The notes beneath the pieces were generated by a model that was given only the letters and a program-made list of their open reading frames with translations, did no database searches and was not told the DNA's origin. From contig JBCCRM010000005.1 of NCBI GenBank assembly GCA_039513195.1, forward strand, positions 124,001 to 188,000: 64,000 bases of DNA. Reading direction: 5' to 3'. A program made the position numbers and the translations under genes. Every line of letters starts with the position of its first letter. Within the stretch, counting starts at the first letter, position 1. This document shows, one piece after another, positions 61,363-64,000 of the stretch. The DNA comes from Thermohalobaculum sp039513195 (lineage in GTDB: Bacteria > Pseudomonadota > Alphaproteobacteria > Rhodobacterales > Rhodobacteraceae).

Positions 61363-62313
61363 ATGAAGATCCACAGGGTCGACGGGCCTCTGGGCGCAGA
61401 GGCGCGCGGTGTTTCGGCGGCACTGGGCAATTTCGACGGTGTGCATCTCGGCCATCGCAAGCTGATCTCGGTCGCTGAAGCCATCGGTGGGCAAAGGGGA
61501 GCTGCCTTGGGTGTGGTGACTTTCGAGCCGCATCCCCGCCGATACTTTCAGCCCGGTGCACCGCCCTTTCGCCTGACGCCATTGGCCGAGAAGGCGCGGA
61601 TTTTGGCCGATCTGGGTGTCTCCCATCTCTATTGCCTGCGCTTCGGTGCCGATCTCGCCGCCCTATCGCCCGAGGCCTTCGTGGCCGAAACCCTGGTGCA
61701 GAGGATTGGCCTTTCCCATGTGGTCGTCGGGGAGGACTTCCGCTTCGGCAACCGTCGGGCGGGGGACGCGGTTGCCCTGCGCACGCTTGGCGAAGGCAGC
61801 GGCCTTGGCGTCACCATTCAGCACACGGAGATGGGCGAGGAGGGTGCCTATTCCTCCACCGCCGTTCGGGTGCTTGTGGAGCAGGGCCGCTGCGCCGACG
61901 CGGCAGCTCAGCTCGGCCGCTGGCATAGCGTTTCCGGCGTCGTCGAAAAGGGCGACCAGCGCGGCCGAGAGCTGGGCTATCCGACCGCCAATCTTGCGCT
62001 TGGGGAGCAGCTTTCCCCCCGTTTCGGTGTCTATGCTTGCGAAGTGACCGTCCACGACGGCGCACATCGCGGGCGCTTTGCTGGCGTTGCGTCGGCCGGT
62101 GTGCGCCCACAATTCGGAGAGAACGTTCCGAATTTCGAGGTCCATCTCTTCGACTTCGCCGGCGATCTCTACGGAGCCGAGATCTCCGCCGCCTTGGTCG
62201 CCTTTCTCCGTCCCGAAGCCCGTTTCGCTAGCGTCGATGCGCTTGTTGCCCAAATGGATCGTGACAGCGAGGACGCGCGGGCGGCGCTGGCCACCGCGGC
62301 CACATCGGTTTAG
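61363..62313 (+). CDS. ribF: Bifunctional riboflavin kinase/FAD synthetase
   Basis: A 316-residue RibF. The N-terminal nucleotidyltransferase domain has LGNFDGVHLGHRKL (about 21-34) and the central VVGEDFRFGNRRAGD. The C-terminal flavokinase domain has GRELGYPTANL (about 206-216) and FGVYACEVTV. It makes FMN from riboflavin and FAD from FMN. FAD supply fits the many flavoproteins of this window, though that is coincidence of location. It starts 33 bases after the MaoC gene. Confidence 0.96.
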   Translation: MKIHRVDGPLGAEARGVSAALGNFDGVHLGHRKLISVAEAIGGQRGAALGVVTFEPHPRRYFQPGAPPFRLTPLAEKARILADLGVSHLYCLRFGADLAALSPEAFVAETLVQRIGLSHVVVGEDFRFGNRRAGDAVALRTLGEGSGLGVTIQHTEMGEEGAYSSTAVRVLVEQGRCADAAAQLGRWHSVSGVVEKGDQRGRELGYPTANLALGEQLSPRFGVYACEVTVHDGAHRGRFAGVASAGVRPQFGENVPNFEVHLFDFAGDLYGAEISAALVAFLRPEARFASVDALVAQMDRDSEDARAALATAATSV

Positions 62314-62367
62314 AGAGTGCCCGCGCCCTGACCTAGGGGCGGATGGTCTCGACCGAGGTGCGTGGCA

Positions 62368-63144
62368 ATGCGAAGTCTGCTGTTCAACGTTTTCTTCTAC
62401 GGCTTCACCTTTGTCATCGCGTTCATCAGCTACGGCCTTGCCAAGCTCTCTAGGAAGGAGCGCATGTGGCCGGTCCTGCGCTTCTGGGGGCGGGCCGTCC
62501 TTTGGGCGTTGCGCCTGTTCCTTGGTGGGCGGGTTGAGATCCGCGGCCGGGAGCATCTTGAGACCGACGGACCGCGACTGTTGGTCTCTAAGCATCAGAG
62601 CGAGCTCGACATTGTTATGCTGGGTCTGCTGTTCCCGGATACCGGCGCCGTCGCGATGCAGGAGCTTGAGCGCTACCCGTTTTTCGGTGCCGTCCTCCGC
62701 GCCTTGGACCTGGTGCTGATCTCGGTGGATCAGGGGCCGCAGGGCCGCACGCAACAGGCGATCGACGGCGCGCGGCGGATCATCGGGCAGGGCCGGCCGA
62801 TGATCATTTATCCTGAGGGGGAGCTGATGGCGCTAGGCGCCAAAGAGCGCTATCGAAAAGGTGCCGGGCATATCTATTGCGCGCTCGGCATTCCGGCGAT
62901 CCCGGTCGCATCCTCTCACGGCGTCATTTGGCCGAAACGCGAATGGACGAAACACGCTAACAAGACCGCGGCGATCGAGTTTTTGGAGCCGATCCAGCCT
63001 GGGCTGGATCTCGACAGCTTCATGGCGACGGTCGAAGAGCGGATCGAGACGAACACGATGCGCTTGATCCGCGAGCATGCGTCTGGCCCGGCGTTGGAGG
63101 CGGCGGAGGACCGCCATCTCCGCGGCGCGAGCAACGAAACCTAA
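62368..63144 (+). CDS. plsC: 1-acyl-sn-glycerol-3-phosphate acyltransferase
   Basis: A 258-residue membrane-associated acyltransferase. An N-terminal hydrophobic helix (about 5-25) precedes the catalytic H76-x4-D81 (SKHQSELD) and YPEGEL (EG motif). It adds the second acyl chain of phosphatidic acid. ATG 62368 is preferred to GTG 62362 because the GAGG ribosome-binding site is only 3 bases from the latter. The last four bases overlap the convergent VOC gene. An LplT/Aas-like gene follows 500 bases away. Confidence 0.92.
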   Translation: MRSLLFNVFFYGFTFVIAFISYGLAKLSRKERMWPVLRFWGRAVLWALRLFLGGRVEIRGREHLETDGPRLLVSKHQSELDIVMLGLLFPDTGAVAMQELERYPFFGAVLRALDLVLISVDQGPQGRTQQAIDGARRIIGQGRPMIIYPEGELMALGAKERYRKGAGHIYCALGIPAIPVASSHGVIWPKREWTKHANKTAAIEFLEPIQPGLDLDSFMATVEERIETNTMRLIREHASGPALEAAEDRHLRGASNET

Positions 63145-63533
63145 GCTGTCGCTTGGGCGGCCGGCTTGATGATGCCGACAACGCCACCGGTCGGATCCTT
63201 TATCATCGCAATCCTTCCCACGGTCTCGACATCGAAACAGGGACGAACCACCTCTCCACCCGCGGCGACGGTCTGCTCGCAGGTCTTGTCGGCATCTTCG
63301 ACCGCGATATAGGTCATCCAATGGGGCTCCATATCCGTGAAATCGGGGCCGTCCATGGTGAAAATCCCCGCAATCGGCCGGCCGCCCTGCATGCAGACAT
63401 GGTAGGAATGCGCCTCGCCCATATCGAAGGCTTCGATCTGCCAGCCAATCACCCTTTCGAAGAATGCCTTGGCTGCAGCAGGATCGCGGGTCATCAGCTC
63501 CGACCAATGAATTGTACCCTGGCTCGTGTCCAT
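63141..63533 (-). CDS. VOC-family (glyoxalase-like) protein
   Basis: A 130-residue VOC-fold protein with the CFP-30/27-kDa antigen-like pattern: IHWSELMTRDPAAAKAFFERVIGW, PHWMTYIAVEDADKTCEQTVAAGG and MIKDPTGGVVGIIKP. ATG 63533 follows GGGAGGG. Metal-binding residues in such proteins are often H and E; H10 is present, others are uncertain. Function unknown. It overlaps plsC by four bases at the 3' end. Confidence 0.85.
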   Translation of the reverse strand: MDTSQGTIHWSELMTRDPAAAKAFFERVIGWQIEAFDMGEAHSYHVCMQGGRPIAGIFTMDGPDFTDMEPHWMTYIAVEDADKTCEQTVAAGGEVVRPCFDVETVGRIAMIKDPTGGVVGIIKPAAQATA

Positions 63534-63649
63534 GTTTCCCTCCCGTTTCGCGCGCTGGGGCGACGCTATCACGGCCGGCGATTCGCATGCAGCGCTGGCC
63601 TCGGCCCGACGCAGCGCTAGGCTCCAGCAGGACGGAGGAGGAGAGCGGC

Positions 63650-64000
63650 ATGACCGAGCCCGCGGCCAACCAATTCGCACTGTTGCGCACGCGGCGGTTT
63701 CTGCCGCTGTTCCTGGTGCAGTTCCTGGGCGCCTTCAACGATCAGGTCTACAAGAACGCCTTTGTCGCGCTCTTGACGTTCAGATTGGCGGACGAGCTGA
63801 CGATGTCCCTCAGCCTGCTGAACCTGATCGCGGGCGCCCTGTTCATATTGCCCTTCGCTTTGTTCGCCCCAACCGCTGGGTTAATCGCCGACGGGATGGA
63901 CAAAGCGCGGATGATGCGTTTCGTGAAGCTCTCCGAGCTTTGCATCATGGGCGTCGCCGTGGTCGCCTATCACACGCAAAACCTGTTCCTTCTCTATTTC
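63650..64000 (+). CDS. MFS-type lysophospholipid transporter/acyl-ACP synthetase (LplT/Aas), 3' partial
   Basis: The first 117 codons are present; the gene runs off the window. ATG 63650 follows GGAGGAGGAGAG. The sequence RFLPLFLVQFLGAFNDQVYKNAF (split at about residues 16-38) is the hallmark N-terminus of LplT and of the LplT domain of Aas-type fusion proteins. Two to three membrane helices are visible. Such proteins flip lysophospholipids inward for re-acylation. Proximity to plsC suggests phospholipid remodelling; whether PlsC and synthetase domains follow cannot be seen here. Confidence 0.85.
   Translation, partial: MTEPAANQFALLRTRRFLPLFLVQFLGAFNDQVYKNAFVALLTFRLADELTMSLSLLNLIAGALFILPFALFAPTAGLIADGMDKARMMRFVKLSELCIMGVAVVAYHTQNLFLLYF

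Overview
The window is GC-rich, densely packed chromosomal DNA from an alphaproteobacterium. The heterotetrameric sarcosine oxidase operon, the CIRCE-controlled groESL pair, the TIGR01459-type HAD/MaoC/ribF neighbourhood and the rkp-like capsule locus all fit that class. An order such as Rhodospirillales is plausible but not proven. No rRNA, tRNA, CRISPR array, transposase or phage gene was seen. Many genes overlap by 1-10 bases (ATGA, TGATG, GTGA), so translational coupling is common.

Layout. 1-1053: end of a nucleoside-type ABC permease gene and a cytidine deaminase. 1445-23396: a capsule export and lipid-synthesis locus. It holds kpsS, a short-chain dehydrogenase, an alpha-oxoamine synthase (rkpG-like), a 2515-residue reducing polyketide synthase (rkpA-like), two large paralogous glycosyltransferases, kpsT (with decayed ATPase motifs), kpsE, kpsM and kpsC. 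Imperfect ~95-bp inverted repeats lie at both outer edges (1110-1203 and 23395-23493). 23728-35138: methylated-glycine catabolism, with soxB-(GNAT)-soxD-soxA-soxG, a dimethylglycine/sarcosine dehydrogenase-like gene and a Rieske oxygenase that may demethylate betaine. Between these lie a WYL regulator, a DUF1127 gene facing it across two palindromes, and a DUF2268 metalloprotease-like gene. 35330-37608: coiled-coil lipoprotein, 2-hydroxyacid dehydrogenase, glyoxalase-fold protein. 37924-45693: a fatty-acid beta-oxidation operon (MerR regulator, acyl-CoA dehydrogenase, small protein, thiolase, cupin, fadJ) with two divergent hot-dog thioesterases. 45763-55316: housekeeping and accessory genes (MATE pump, pyrD, DUF952, DMT transporter, GFA protein, class III aminotransferase, BLUF photoreceptor, glutaminase, GNAT, secreted protein). 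55637-57774: groESL with promoter, CIRCE and terminator. 57839-64000: TraB-like protein, DUF3429, DCC protein, HAD hydrolase, MaoC dehydratase, ribF, plsC, VOC protein and the start of an LplT/Aas-type transporter gene.

How the parts work together. The capsule locus pairs a KpsC/KpsS/KpsM/KpsT/KpsE export system with a polyketide synthase, an alpha-oxoamine synthase and a reductase. This resembles the rkp-1 capsule region of Sinorhizobium meliloti. The sequence supports a model in which a reduced polyketide chain is condensed with an amino acid to give a sphingoid-like lipid that serves as capsule anchor or acceptor; this is inference. The sox/DMGDH/Rieske genes would convert betaine stepwise to glycine. 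The fad genes form a complete beta-oxidation cycle under a MerR regulator with a visible palindromic operator.

Intergenic DNA carries several strong hairpins, including two with G-rich (potential G-quadruplex) loops and one overlapping the glutaminase ribosome-binding site.
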